Assembly: GCA_017303475.1 (NCBI GenBank)
Contig: JAFLBO010000002.1
Coordinates: 124,001-188,000, forward strand
From: Chitinophagales bacterium
Lineage (GTDB): Bacteria; Bacteroidota; Bacteroidia; Chitinophagales; Saprospiraceae
Direction: 5' to 3'
Length of the DNA stretch: 64,000 nt
Positions 51,975 through 59,869 of this stretch are shown here, piece by piece. The notes beneath the pieces were generated by a model. That model saw nothing but the letters and a program-made list of their open reading frames with translations, made no database searches and was not told the origin of the DNA. Made by a program: the position numbers and the translations under genes. Numbering within the stretch: position 1 is the stretch's first letter; each line of letters opens with the position of its first letter.

Positions 51975-52270
51975 CAAGTCCTAAGATAATGCTTATCTGC
52001 ATAAAAGTTGCCGAATGGAACCATGGAGATCAACACCAGTTTTATCGCTTTTTGGGTATCCCAGCGGTGTTCTGTTTTGCACTGCAAAACATACATGACA
52101 TACAGCACAAATAGCAATCCGTGGATGGAACCGCATATACGCACCAGCTCTGGTTGGCCCCAAATGTATTTGAGCGGCATAGCGATGAAGACCAGGATGA
52201 GGTAAGAAATGCCTTCGGCAAAACCAATCAGACGAAGTTTGCCAATTGTTGTGGTGAAAAAGTGGAGCAT
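51974..52270 (-). CDS. DUF3817 membrane protein
   Basis: 98 residues with three membrane helices. The opening LRLIGFAEGISYLILVFIAMPLKY is the DUF3817 signature, followed by GSIHGLLFVLYVMYV and LVLISMVPFGNFYADK. The family is small and of unknown role. The gene is 10 bases after the four-helix membrane gene at 52281-52733 and probably co-transcribed. Its stop codon straddles the edge of the repeat at 51924-51974. Confidence 0.85.
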   Translation of the reverse strand: MLHFFTTTIGKLRLIGFAEGISYLILVFIAMPLKYIWGQPELVRICGSIHGLLFVLYVMYVLQCKTEHRWDTQKAIKLVLISMVPFGNFYADKHYLRT

Positions 52271-52280
52271 AGACGGTGTA

Positions 52281-52733
52281 TTACAATTCGCGAAACCATG
52301 GCCTTTCCGCTAATGGCGAGAAAGGCCATGGAATTGCGATCATGATGATAAACAATGCAATGGTAAAGTAGTTAAAAATGATGGAGAATCTTTTTCGTTC
52401 GTTCTCCTCCCGCTTGGCCAATGAGGCCCCAATAGTAATGATAATAATTGCCGTGCTCATCAGTATAAAATGAACGATAGCAAAGAATAGGCTATCTGTC
52501 CATCTAAATGATTTTTCCATCCAATAGCCCTGTACTACCGGACTTTGAAAATATAATATAAAGCCCAAAATCAATTGTACATGGCTGATTCCGGAGGTAG
52601 CACCGGCCAACACCCGATCCAGTTTAAGGTATTGCCCTTGCCGCACACCTATCCATGCCCGAAAAATGGTGAAAAGTAATAACGCCAGTAAAACATACCG
52701 GATGATGGAATGGGTAACAATGAGATGATACAT
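52281..52733 (-). CDS. Four-helix membrane protein, unknown function
   Basis: 150 residues from the ATG at 52733 (MYHLIVTHSIIRYVLLALL), since the longer frame adds 12 non-membrane residues. Four hydrophobic helices are visible: IIRYVLLALLLFTIF, HVQLILGFILYFQ, FFAIVHFILMSTAIIIITIGAS and YFTIALFIIMIAIPW. Two His in or near helices (LIVTHS, AIVHF) recall cytochrome-b-like membrane proteins of Bacteroidota, but heme binding is a guess. It begins the minus-strand run ending with DUF2490. Confidence 0.75.
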   Translation of the reverse strand: MYHLIVTHSIIRYVLLALLLFTIFRAWIGVRQGQYLKLDRVLAGATSGISHVQLILGFILYFQSPVVQGYWMEKSFRWTDSLFFAIVHFILMSTAIIIITIGASLAKREENERKRFSIIFNYFTIALFIIMIAIPWPFSPLAERPWFREL

Positions 52734-52823
52734 ATGGCAAAAATTGACGGGACAAAGGTCTTTAGCCATTAATGAGTTAAATTAGTTTAAATCCTGCCTT
52801 GACTCAGCAAAATCAATCATTAC

Positions 52824-52841
52824 TGTCAATTTATCGTGACA
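52824..52841. promoter_or_regulatory. Candidate AraC operator TGTCA-N8-TGACA
   Basis: TGTCA (52824-52828) and TGACA (52837-52841) are inverted half-sites upstream of the AraC-family gene; a third GTCA lies at 52879. They could be an autoregulatory site. Evidence is the symmetry and position only. Confidence 0.3.
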
Positions 52842-52884
52842 AACAGCTATTATATTCTTCATTTTTTATCATTTTTGCTGTCAA

Positions 52885-53805
52885 ATGAATAATATTCCTT
52901 TATTAGATAACAAAGCCTTTTTACGACGATTTGGTCAACCAAATCTTTCGAGAAATTTTATCGACTACAATCAATTTGAGTTGGTTCGGTTTGAGCATGT
53001 ACCACAGGTATTAGCGCATCCACTTCCACTCCCATTTGTGCGGAGCACCAATCACGATTTTGTATTCCTGACAAAGGGCTCTATCACCCGCAACAGAGGG
53101 GCTGACCTATATACCATAAGTGAACACCAACTCTTTTTTATACCCGCTTTTCAAATAACCAGGGCTGTAAGTATGAGCAAAACGATGGAAGGATTTTATG
53201 TCAATTTCACAGAAGATTTTTTAATGGAGCATACGGGCAAAAAGGCGCCCCTGGATGGCCTACCGTTTTGGATGGCTGAAGCTCCGCCCTTGTGGTCTTT
53301 ACCGGCCAACCTGACGCCAGTTTTCAGCGAAAATCTGAGAAAAATAGAAACTTTTTTAACAGGAAACCATCCGCAACGCGCTAGTCTGACTGCCTGGCAT
53401 TTGTTTGCCTTTTTTCAGGAAATAAAACCTTTTTTAACTCCAAATACCAGTGATACCATAGGCCAACAAGGCGGTGCTTCAGTTTTGGCAAATCGGTTTA
53501 AAACCCTGCTACAACGAGGTTTTGACCCTCATAAATCCCTTGCCAATTATGCACAGGAATGCAATGTTTCGCCAAACCATCTCAATAAATGTGTCAGACA
53601 TGTTTTTGGAAAAACCTGTACAGAACTAATTGATGAGTATCGACTGTTGGAGATTCGGGTGTTATTGTTACAACGCGAATGGTCGTTAAGTAGCATCGCC
53701 GACCAGCTTGGCTTTTCTGATCTCACTCATTTCGGTCGATTTTTCAAAAGAAAAACCGGCCAGACAGCCTCAGCATTCAGAAAAAAAATGGGCGGTAACG
53801 AATAG
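52885..53805 (+). CDS. AraC-family transcriptional regulator
   Basis: 306 residues. The N-terminal ~180 residues form a cupin-like sensor domain (FVFLTKGSITRNRGADLYTI, HQLFFIPAFQITRAV). The C-terminal ~100 residues contain the paired HTH: helix set 1 around SLANYAQECNVSPNHLNKCVRHVFGK, and helix set 2 ending with the family signature WSLSSIADQLGFSDLTHFGRFFKRKTGQTASAFRK. It probably binds a small ligand and activates nearby genes. It is divergent from the membrane-gene pair at 52281-52733, with a small inverted repeat between them. Confidence 0.9.
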   Translation: MNNIPLLDNKAFLRRFGQPNLSRNFIDYNQFELVRFEHVPQVLAHPLPLPFVRSTNHDFVFLTKGSITRNRGADLYTISEHQLFFIPAFQITRAVSMSKTMEGFYVNFTEDFLMEHTGKKAPLDGLPFWMAEAPPLWSLPANLTPVFSENLRKIETFLTGNHPQRASLTAWHLFAFFQEIKPFLTPNTSDTIGQQGGASVLANRFKTLLQRGFDPHKSLANYAQECNVSPNHLNKCVRHVFGKTCTELIDEYRLLEIRVLLLQREWSLSSIADQLGFSDLTHFGRFFKRKTGQTASAFRKKMGGNE

Positions 53806-53824
53806 ACTTGTTTGACTGAAACAC

Positions 53825-54508
53825 TTACCGCTCAAAACGAATATTGCAATGCGGTAGCATAGTTTTTATCTTTTCCTGTTCCAATTTGGGTATTGGGTTC
53901 CCCTCCAGTTGCAGTCCACTCAAACCCAGGTACTCTAAATTATTCAATTGCTCAAAGTATTTGAACTGTATGGTTAGCGGATTATCCCACAACTGAAATT
54001 CTCTTAAATTCGAAAGCAAAAATAATTCAGGTGGTAAGCTGGTCAATTGGTTTTCGCTGATAGATAAGGATTTTAGGTTTACTAATTTTCCAATTTCCGC
54101 TGGAATAAATGTAAAGCTATTTGCCCGAATAGTCAAACCTTCCAGGTTTCTCAAACATTGAATTTCAGGCGGCAAAACACTTATTTCATTATATCCCAGA
54201 TCTAGTGTTTTCAATTTATTTAAGCACCAAAGTTCTGGCGGTAAGGATTTGAGCTCATTGATGCTCAAATCCAGATGTTCAAGAGACGATAATTTTTTAA
54301 CTTCCCGAGGAATCTTTTTCAGATGATTACTGGATAGGTTTAGGTATTTTAGATCAGATTTAAGCCAAACATAGCGCGGTATTTTATCTAATTCCTTTTC
54401 AGATAAATTTAGGCTGTCTGTGGCTAATAAAGCATTCTCCTCCTGGGCGTTTGCCGGAAGGCCCAGGAGCAGTAAAACACCTAATGATAATAACGTATTT
54501 ATTTTCAT
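53825..54508 (-). CDS. Exported leucine-rich repeat protein
   Basis: 227 residues from the ATG at 54508, which gives a good signal peptide (MKINTLLSLGVLLLLGLPANAQ). About six LRRs of 23 residues follow (LKYLNLSSNHLKKIPREV, LEHLDLSINELKSLPPEL, LKTLDLGYNEISVLPPEI and so on). A looser C-terminal unit ends in PHCNIRFER. LRRs of this IPxxL type bind proteins or peptides; no anchor or sorting domain is seen, so it may be periplasmic. It begins 22 bases after the RNase Z-like gene in the same direction. Confidence 0.88.
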   Translation of the reverse strand: MKINTLLSLGVLLLLGLPANAQEENALLATDSLNLSEKELDKIPRYVWLKSDLKYLNLSSNHLKKIPREVKKLSSLEHLDLSINELKSLPPELWCLNKLKTLDLGYNEISVLPPEIQCLRNLEGLTIRANSFTFIPAEIGKLVNLKSLSISENQLTSLPPELFLLSNLREFQLWDNPLTIQFKYFEQLNNLEYLGLSGLQLEGNPIPKLEQEKIKTMLPHCNIRFER

Positions 54509-54529
54509 CTGTTTGTTGATATGCTCCAA

Positions 54530-55408
54530 CTATTGAGTACTACAACCTTCATCCAATACATTTCTCACCAATATTCCCGGCAATACACGGCGAACAGGAA
54601 TAGTCAAGCCAAACTTCTGGCATCCACTCCGGATAGCATCATCTATCTGACTATCCGAATAGCGCGAGGAAAAATGCCCCAGCACTAAGGTTTCAACCCT
54701 GATTTTTGATACCGCTTCCAGCACTTGCTCCAGGATACTATGCCGATTGGCATGAGGAATGGAAGCAGTGTCCTGATCAGCACCAATGAATGTTGCTTCA
54801 TGAATCAATACTTTAGCGCCATCCCACTGGTCAAAGTTTTCAACGGGAGTATCGCCACTGTATGCCAATAAGATGGTTTCCTGTTCCAGATATGCATTTT
54901 CTTTCCCAACAGACTCAATCATTTTTTTGATCTCCAAAGGCGGCAAATGGAGGTATTCCGGCTTCAGTTTTTGTCGAACCTGCACTACTTTATAGCCCAA
55001 ACTCTTATTTACATCCGGTGTGCAGGTCACATGGCTGTTTTTGATCGCCTGAACATAAATGTCTTTTCGGATCCACACTTTTTCCCGGTCAACAATGGGT
55101 TTCCAAACCGTACCGGAGACGTGGGGGTCGAATTGTTTGGAGAACAATTCCAGCGCTTTGATAGATCCGCAATCTTTTGGATAATAAATGATTGGGAGGC
55201 CGGCACGGGCATTGAGCTGGTTGAATTGCAACAGCCCGGTGAGGTGATCCCGGTCGGGGTGCGTGAGGAAGACATGCTCAATTTTCCTGCTTTTTTGCAA
55301 CAGACCTGCCATAAGACCATCGCCGCAATCCAGCAAAAGCCCTAGTTCTTCAATAAAATACCAGGTGGAAAAAAGAGCTGTAGAATAGCCGGTAATGGTC
55401 AACTGCAT
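54530..55408 (-). CDS. Metallo-beta-lactamase fold protein, RNase Z-like
   Basis: 292 residues. An RNase Z-type MBL fold is indicated by the opening TITGYSTALFSTWYF, LLLDCGDGLMAGLL, and the metal motif LTHPDRDHLTGL, in which the second His of HxHxDH is replaced by Asp. Further motifs are LLAYSGDTPV (Asp ligand near 190), HEATFIG and VLGHFSSRY (His ligand near 240). The changed metal motif is seen in some Bacteroidota relatives and may shift metal use. The substrate could be tRNA precursor or another phosphodiester; the canonical tRNase Z exosite is not obvious. Confidence 0.82.
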   Translation of the reverse strand: MQLTITGYSTALFSTWYFIEELGLLLDCGDGLMAGLLQKSRKIEHVFLTHPDRDHLTGLLQFNQLNARAGLPIIYYPKDCGSIKALELFSKQFDPHVSGTVWKPIVDREKVWIRKDIYVQAIKNSHVTCTPDVNKSLGYKVVQVRQKLKPEYLHLPPLEIKKMIESVGKENAYLEQETILLAYSGDTPVENFDQWDGAKVLIHEATFIGADQDTASIPHANRHSILEQVLEAVSKIRVETLVLGHFSSRYSDSQIDDAIRSGCQKFGLTIPVRRVLPGILVRNVLDEGCSTQ

Positions 55409-55472
55409 AACCTGAATTTCTGCTTATGAAAGGGTATCTCAAAAGTAATTTTTACCGCAGAGGCGGGGAGGC

Positions 55473-55533
55473 GCAGAGGGACCTAAACTGAGAGTCTCAC
55501 TTAGAGTGAGACTCTCAGTTTAGGTCCCTCTGC
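55473..55533. repeat. Perfect 29-bp hairpin, ACCxCAGAGG family
   Basis: GCAGAGGGACCTAAACTGAG... at 55473-55501 is the perfect reverse complement of 55505-55533, with a three-base loop TAG. Outer sequence (TTTTTACCGCAGAGGCGGGG on the left, CTGCAGTAAAAAAAG on the right) extends pairing imperfectly. GGCGCAGAGGGACCTAAACTG (55470-55490) matches 17023-17043 at 18 of 21 bases, linking it to the element after argH. Nothing else is seen between 55409 and 55625. Confidence 0.9.
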
Positions 55534-55625
55534 AGTAAAAAAAGCGACTTATGAGATAGTCTCAAAACACAAAGCAGTCGGAAAGAGTTTCAATGAAGCC
55601 CTTTTTTAGCCTACTACCGGACATT

Positions 55626-58016
55626 TTACTCACTCCGAAGAGATTGCACAGGATTAGCCAATGCCGCCCGAACGCTCTGAACACCCACCGTAATAAGTGC
55701 AATTCCAAACGTTGCCAATAAGGAAGTAAGAAAAATACCAATACCTAGCGAAATCCGGTAGGCATATCCTTCCAGCCACCCATTCATAGCCCACCGGGCC
55801 AGTGGAGAAGCAATGAGGAACGCCAGTAAAATCAGTCGGAAATATTCCTTTCCAAACAACCATAAAATCCCGGGTATACTGGCGCCAAGCGTTTTTCGAA
55901 TACCAATTTCTTTGGTTTTTTTGGTCACCATAAAAGCTGCCAACCCATACAATCCCAAACAACCAATTAAAACGGCAATGCCGGCAAAACCTCGCACAAG
56001 TGTAAGTATTACAGACTCCTGTTCATAGAAACGGGCAATTTGATCGTCCATAAACTCGCTGTCAAACACATACTCGGGAAACATATCCGACCATGTTTTT
56101 TCCACAGCAGCAAGCGTTGCGGCTGTATTATTCCCGTTCAGGCGAATAGCTGCTTGGTCAAAATTGTCTGCCGAGGATGCAAAAACCTGCGGATTGATAT
56201 CTTCATGGAATGACCTGTTGTGGAAATCTTTTACAACACCAACAATCGGGAAGACCCTGTGGTCTACGTCCAATATTTTGCCTACAATCTCCTGCGGGGT
56301 GTTGAATCCCAGTTTTTTCATCAGCGCTTCATTGACAATAAACTCCCGGATCGTATCTGAAGGCTGCACATTACGTCCATACAAGAGTTTCAACTCAAAT
56401 GTTTCCAGATAATGTTCATCGATGAATTTGAAGTTCACTGGAAATGGTTCGTATTCAGCAGCGCCTTGCATTCGTACTCCCGTTTGCCAATTGCCCTCCG
56501 ATGCAGGAGGCTGAAAACAAAGTGACACCTGCTCAACGCCTGATATGGCCGACAACTGCTGCTTAAGGGTTGATTTTTGGGTTGGCTCCGAGGATGGTAA
56601 TCCAACATTAACGATGCCCTCGCGGTGGAATCCAAGATCTGTATTTTGGGAATATTCCACTTGTGCCGTTACCACCACGGCAGCAATGATCAAAGCCTGT
56701 GAGATAGCAAACTGTGTCCCTACCAAAATCCGGCGCAACGAAAATCCTCCGGCACGTTGCATGCTGCCTGACCCACTCTTCAAACTTTCTGCCGGATGGA
56801 AACCCGACAAAGACAACCCGGGATATGCGCCTGCCAGAAAAGTTATCACAACCATCAGGGCAGCAATAAACCCGAACATCATAATGTCTGTATCCAGGTT
56901 GAAAGCAAGGGATGTCCCGGCAAGGTTGTTCAACTTTGGCAATCCGATATGAGCCAATGCCAAACCAATAACAGTAGAAAAAACCACAATCAAGCCAGTT
57001 TCAGCTATAAATTGCCAAAAAAGTTGATTGCGGGTGCTGCCCATCGTTTTTCGCACACCCACTTCCCGAGCCCGGTTCAGCGCCTGGGCTGTGGCCATAT
57101 TCACAAAATTTACACAAGCTGTAATGAGCAGAAAAATGCCAATGAGCGCCAGGGCAAGAATGTGTTTTTTGTTTGCACCAAAACCATAATCAGGATCAAA
57201 ATGCGCAGCTTGCATAGGTACGGCGTGATACCACCATTCACGAACTTCCGGATGGAAATATTTTTCCCGGAAAGCCGGAAACATGGCCTCCAGATTAGCC
57301 GCCGTGTACCCTTCCCGGAATTTTACAAAACAATGTGTACCACCATTAATCCCGCCCCAGTTTTTAACCATTCGGTTGGTAGAATCACTGGTCATGGTAG
57401 ACCAGGAAGTGAATATACTGTGCCTTCCCACATCTGTGTTTTCGGGAAAATTGCGCAAAACACCTACTACCCGATAATCAGTACGGTTGTTTACTTTGAA
57501 AGTCTTGTTTAAGGCAGCATCTGTTGATCCAAAGTATTTTATGGCCATCTTTTCGGTCAGAAGTGCCGTTTGTGGCTGCCGAAAGTCGTCCAGGTTTCCC
57601 CGTATGAGCGGAAAATCGAAAATCTCAAACAACTCAGGTTCTACCATTGCCCTTCCGATCTCTTCCTGGAATTTTACCGGAGCCTGGCCATCTGAGGAAA
57701 TGGTGATCAGACTGTTATCTCTGGCCGAAATCATGGCCGTTTTTTCCAAAAATGCATATTCCTGCCGCAAGGCCAAACTCATAGGATAAGGAACGCTGTT
57801 TTCTCTGGTAACCTCTTCCAGTTTGGACTCTGTACCAATCAGTGCCGTTCGGGTAATATTTTTATGAAAATTATCAAAACTGTAATGATGCCGTACAAGC
57901 ATAAAAATCAGTATACAACAAGCAATACTAAGCCCCAGACCAAAGATATTCAGGGCAGTATACGTCCGGTGCTTTCTGAGATTTCTGTAGGCAATGAGCA
58001 GATAGTTTTTTATCAT
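55626..58016 (-). CDS. ABC transporter permease, MacB/FtsX type (two-module)
   Basis: 796 residues. N-terminal membrane helix (TYTALNIFGLGLSIACCILIFMLV) and a periplasmic core domain (~60-270), three helices around 280-400 (HILALALIGIFLLITACVNFVNMATA, FSTVIGLALAHIGLP), a second periplasmic core (~440-660), and a C-terminal FtsX block (FAGIAVLIGCLGLYGLAAFMV, KKTKEIGIRKTLGAS). The REVGVRKTMGSTR and KEIGIRKTLGAS loops are hallmarks of the two modules. Such proteins pair with an ATPase for efflux, lipoprotein handling or stress signalling; no ATPase is nearby. It is about 40% alike by eye to the permease at 60710. Confidence 0.93.
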   Translation of the reverse strand: MIKNYLLIAYRNLRKHRTYTALNIFGLGLSIACCILIFMLVRHHYSFDNFHKNITRTALIGTESKLEEVTRENSVPYPMSLALRQEYAFLEKTAMISARDNSLITISSDGQAPVKFQEEIGRAMVEPELFEIFDFPLIRGNLDDFRQPQTALLTEKMAIKYFGSTDAALNKTFKVNNRTDYRVVGVLRNFPENTDVGRHSIFTSWSTMTSDSTNRMVKNWGGINGGTHCFVKFREGYTAANLEAMFPAFREKYFHPEVREWWYHAVPMQAAHFDPDYGFGANKKHILALALIGIFLLITACVNFVNMATAQALNRAREVGVRKTMGSTRNQLFWQFIAETGLIVVFSTVIGLALAHIGLPKLNNLAGTSLAFNLDTDIMMFGFIAALMVVITFLAGAYPGLSLSGFHPAESLKSGSGSMQRAGGFSLRRILVGTQFAISQALIIAAVVVTAQVEYSQNTDLGFHREGIVNVGLPSSEPTQKSTLKQQLSAISGVEQVSLCFQPPASEGNWQTGVRMQGAAEYEPFPVNFKFIDEHYLETFELKLLYGRNVQPSDTIREFIVNEALMKKLGFNTPQEIVGKILDVDHRVFPIVGVVKDFHNRSFHEDINPQVFASSADNFDQAAIRLNGNNTAATLAAVEKTWSDMFPEYVFDSEFMDDQIARFYEQESVILTLVRGFAGIAVLIGCLGLYGLAAFMVTKKTKEIGIRKTLGASIPGILWLFGKEYFRLILLAFLIASPLARWAMNGWLEGYAYRISLGIGIFLTSLLATFGIALITVGVQSVRAALANPVQSLRSE

Positions 58017-58041
58017 AGCTTAATCTTTTGATGCTGAACAA

Positions 58042-58065
58042 TCCCGGAATAATATTCCGGGATAC
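58042..58065. repeat. Single CCCGGAATAATATTCCGGG palindrome
   Basis: The same motif as the paired arms at 4096-4168, including the trailing ATAC. It lies 26 bases upstream of the ATG of the minus-strand permease gene. Confidence 0.65.
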
Positions 58066-58413
58066 AAAGATGCATCCAACGTCGTGCCTTAGTTATATTT
58101 GTTTGATTTTCAAAAAATTAGCCAAATGTCTACTTCCTAAAAATGTCCGAAATCGGACGCTTTTGTGCGTAGTCGGACGAGATGCGATTAGACACAGAAT
58201 TGATACTCAAAACAATTCCTGCCAAGTAGATGGCCGTATTTCGACAAGTACTCACCTGCACAACATCTTCCTATCAAATCCTCAACATGCTCGTAAAACA
58301 GTTTTATGGAAAATTGCGGACATTTTAGACTTTATGAACGCTTGGTTAACAGAATTTGCCAACAAACCCTGCTTGCCAGCGTTAACAAAGGAAAACAAAT
58401 ACAACGCAACATC
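58066..58413. other. Intergenic stretch with decayed repeat and promoter box
   Basis: Nearly 350 bases without a gene. A plus-strand TATATTTG (-7 type) is at 58094-58101. At 58275-58294, CAAATCCTCAACATGCTCGT is a degenerate right half of the AGAGCATG repeat family. A 149-residue frame crosses this region but has no protein-like character. Confidence 0.4.
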
Positions 58414-58593
58414 ATGTTACAAAACTTCACTTCCAAACCTGTTTGGTATCGTATTTGGGCCATTACTGTGGCCATAGCTGCGGTTTATTTCCTGATCAGA
58501 TACATCCTGGGGCCTCTTGGCACGGTGGATTATGCGTTGGCCACGTATGCGCTGGGGTCGTTGCTGGTGGACCGGGTGATAATGCGGCAGTAG
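58414..58593 (+). CDS. Small membrane protein (59 residues), unknown
   Basis: From the ATG at 58414 the frame reads MLQNFTSKPVWYRIWAITVA and continues with two hydrophobic segments (ITVAIAAVYFLIRYIL and YALATYALGSLLV). Codon usage looks real and the frame starts with a compact Bacteroidota-style start. The longer upstream frame to 58306 is not supported by composition. It is convergent with the propeller lipoprotein gene, 15 bases apart. No family is recognised; it may be a single- or double-pass membrane peptide. Confidence 0.5.
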   Translation: MLQNFTSKPVWYRIWAITVAIAAVYFLIRYILGPLGTVDYALATYALGSLLVDRVIMRQ

Positions 58594-58608
58594 GGAAACT
58601 GCTTCATT

Positions 58609-59562
58609 TTAAAAAATAACCTTTGCAAAACGGGGTCCATTGAATTTGTACACGCCATCACCATTGGTACCAAACCAAAGTTCTCCGTTTTTATCCCGGT
58701 AAATTATTTCAATGGCTTTGCTGGAAAGGCCATCTTGTATGGTATAGTTGTGTAATTCCTTTCCATCATATTGCCAGGCTCCGGCATCTGCGGTACCAAA
58801 CCACATATTTCCAGCCAAGTCTTCGTTAATGGCCCAAACCCTGGCGAGGGTTCCAGGGCCCGACTTGCCATTTTTACTAAAATCCGGATTCGACAAACCA
58901 CGCTCTGCCGTCATATTATGTAACGAGGTTCCATCATATTGAAAAACACCATTACCATTCGTACCAAACCAAAAGTGCCCTCTGCTATCTTCAAAAAGAT
59001 CTAATACTGCAGGGCCTTTAAGGCCGTGTTCTGTGAACCAGGTAAAAGTTTTTCCATCGTACCGGCAAACGCCCAATGCTTGAGTTCCCATCCATAACGC
59101 TCCACTTTTGTCCTTAAGGCTTGAATACACACCATATTCGCTTGCTTTATAGGGATTATGCGTGTTTGTTTTTCCCCCAGGAAAAGGTAAATACCGGAAA
59201 GAATCCCGATCAAACTGAAAGACCCCTCCTCCAGCATAGAACCAAAGATCACCTTCCTGGATTGCTTGAACCTGATTTTGGTATAAACCATCTTTTGTAG
59301 TAAAAACAATCAATGATTGTCCATCATACCTGTAAACGCCATCGTTTGTACCAAACCAGTAATAGCCATTTTGGTCCTGCAGGATAGCCAATACTCCCGG
59401 GTCCATATTGGCAACCAAATTAGCCTTAAAATGTTGATTGTTAGCGTGCCTGACCGGGGCTGGTGCCGGTGGTAGGGGGGCGTGTTTGGGAGGTTCCGGC
59501 GACTGGCAGGAACTGAGGAGAACAGCAAAGAGGCAAAGCTGAAATAGTGAGGCAGAAGGCAT
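58609..59562 (-). CDS. Lipoprotein with two-component regulator propeller repeats
   Basis: 317 residues. The lipobox LLSSC (Cys about residue 19) marks a lipoprotein. Behind a Pro-rich linker lie about eight Reg_prop-like blades with GYYWFGTNDGVYRYDG, GALWMGTQALGVCRYDG, GHFWFGTNGNGVFQYDG and GELWFGTNGDGVYKFNG. In hybrid two-component systems this propeller senses carbohydrates, but here no histidine kinase or membrane segment follows. It is a stand-alone lipoprotein at the envelope. Signals in its genomic context do not suggest a partner. Confidence 0.85.
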   Translation of the reverse strand: MPSASLFQLCLFAVLLSSCQSPEPPKHAPLPPAPAPVRHANNQHFKANLVANMDPGVLAILQDQNGYYWFGTNDGVYRYDGQSLIVFTTKDGLYQNQVQAIQEGDLWFYAGGGVFQFDRDSFRYLPFPGGKTNTHNPYKASEYGVYSSLKDKSGALWMGTQALGVCRYDGKTFTWFTEHGLKGPAVLDLFEDSRGHFWFGTNGNGVFQYDGTSLHNMTAERGLSNPDFSKNGKSGPGTLARVWAINEDLAGNMWFGTADAGAWQYDGKELHNYTIQDGLSSKAIEIIYRDKNGELWFGTNGDGVYKFNGPRFAKVIF

Positions 59563-59785
59563 GGTAATGGATTGGTATGAAAGGTAAAGGTCTTGGAAAG
59601 AATGGAATTTGCTGCGGCTTAGAGATTAGGAAAAGTGGGGCACAATTTTCTGAATAATCCCTGGGGCTACAAATGTGAACGCCCCGCTGGGGCTTTGATG
59701 TGTAATTGTAGATTTGCATTGGTATTCCTGAGCGGGATTTGTGTATTACTTGGCTGGGTAGGACGGATGGAGCATTTGTGCTTTG
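59563..59785. other. Intergenic region with a GCCCCGCTGGGGC hairpin
   Basis: No gene. GCCCCGCTGGGGC followed by TTTG at about 59680-59697 is a compact hairpin, with a second partial CTGGGGCTACA copy some 20 bases before it. Otherwise nothing is seen. Confidence 0.35.
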
Positions 59786-59835
59786 TTTAACATATTTTGT
59801 ATCCTCATTTCAACAATAAAACAAAATATGTTAAA
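59786..59835. promoter_or_regulatory. Operator-like perfect 15-bp inverted repeat
   Basis: TTTAACATATTTTGT (59786-59800) and ACAAAATATGTTAAA (59821-59835) are exact reverse complements, 20 bases apart. The right arm overlaps the -7 box TAAATTTG at 59832-59839, the usual geometry for a repressor site on the promoter of the dinD-like gene. Confidence 0.55.
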
Positions 59836-59839
59836 TTTG
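59832..59839 (+). promoter_or_regulatory. -7 promoter box (TAAATTTG) for the dinD-like pseudogene
   Basis: Exact TAnnTTTG match, 30 bases before the ATG at 59870. Confidence 0.5.
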
Positions 59840-59869
59840 CAGCTTACTCACCAATTCACCCAATTACTT

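Noticed and set aside
56796..57512. 238-residue plus-strand ORF within the permease
   Set aside because: Antisense shadow; composition rich in His, Cys and Arg as expected from reversed coding.
58028..58477. 149-residue ORF between permease and small membrane gene
   Set aside because: Covers a dispersed palindrome and a decayed repeat; no coherent protein pattern.
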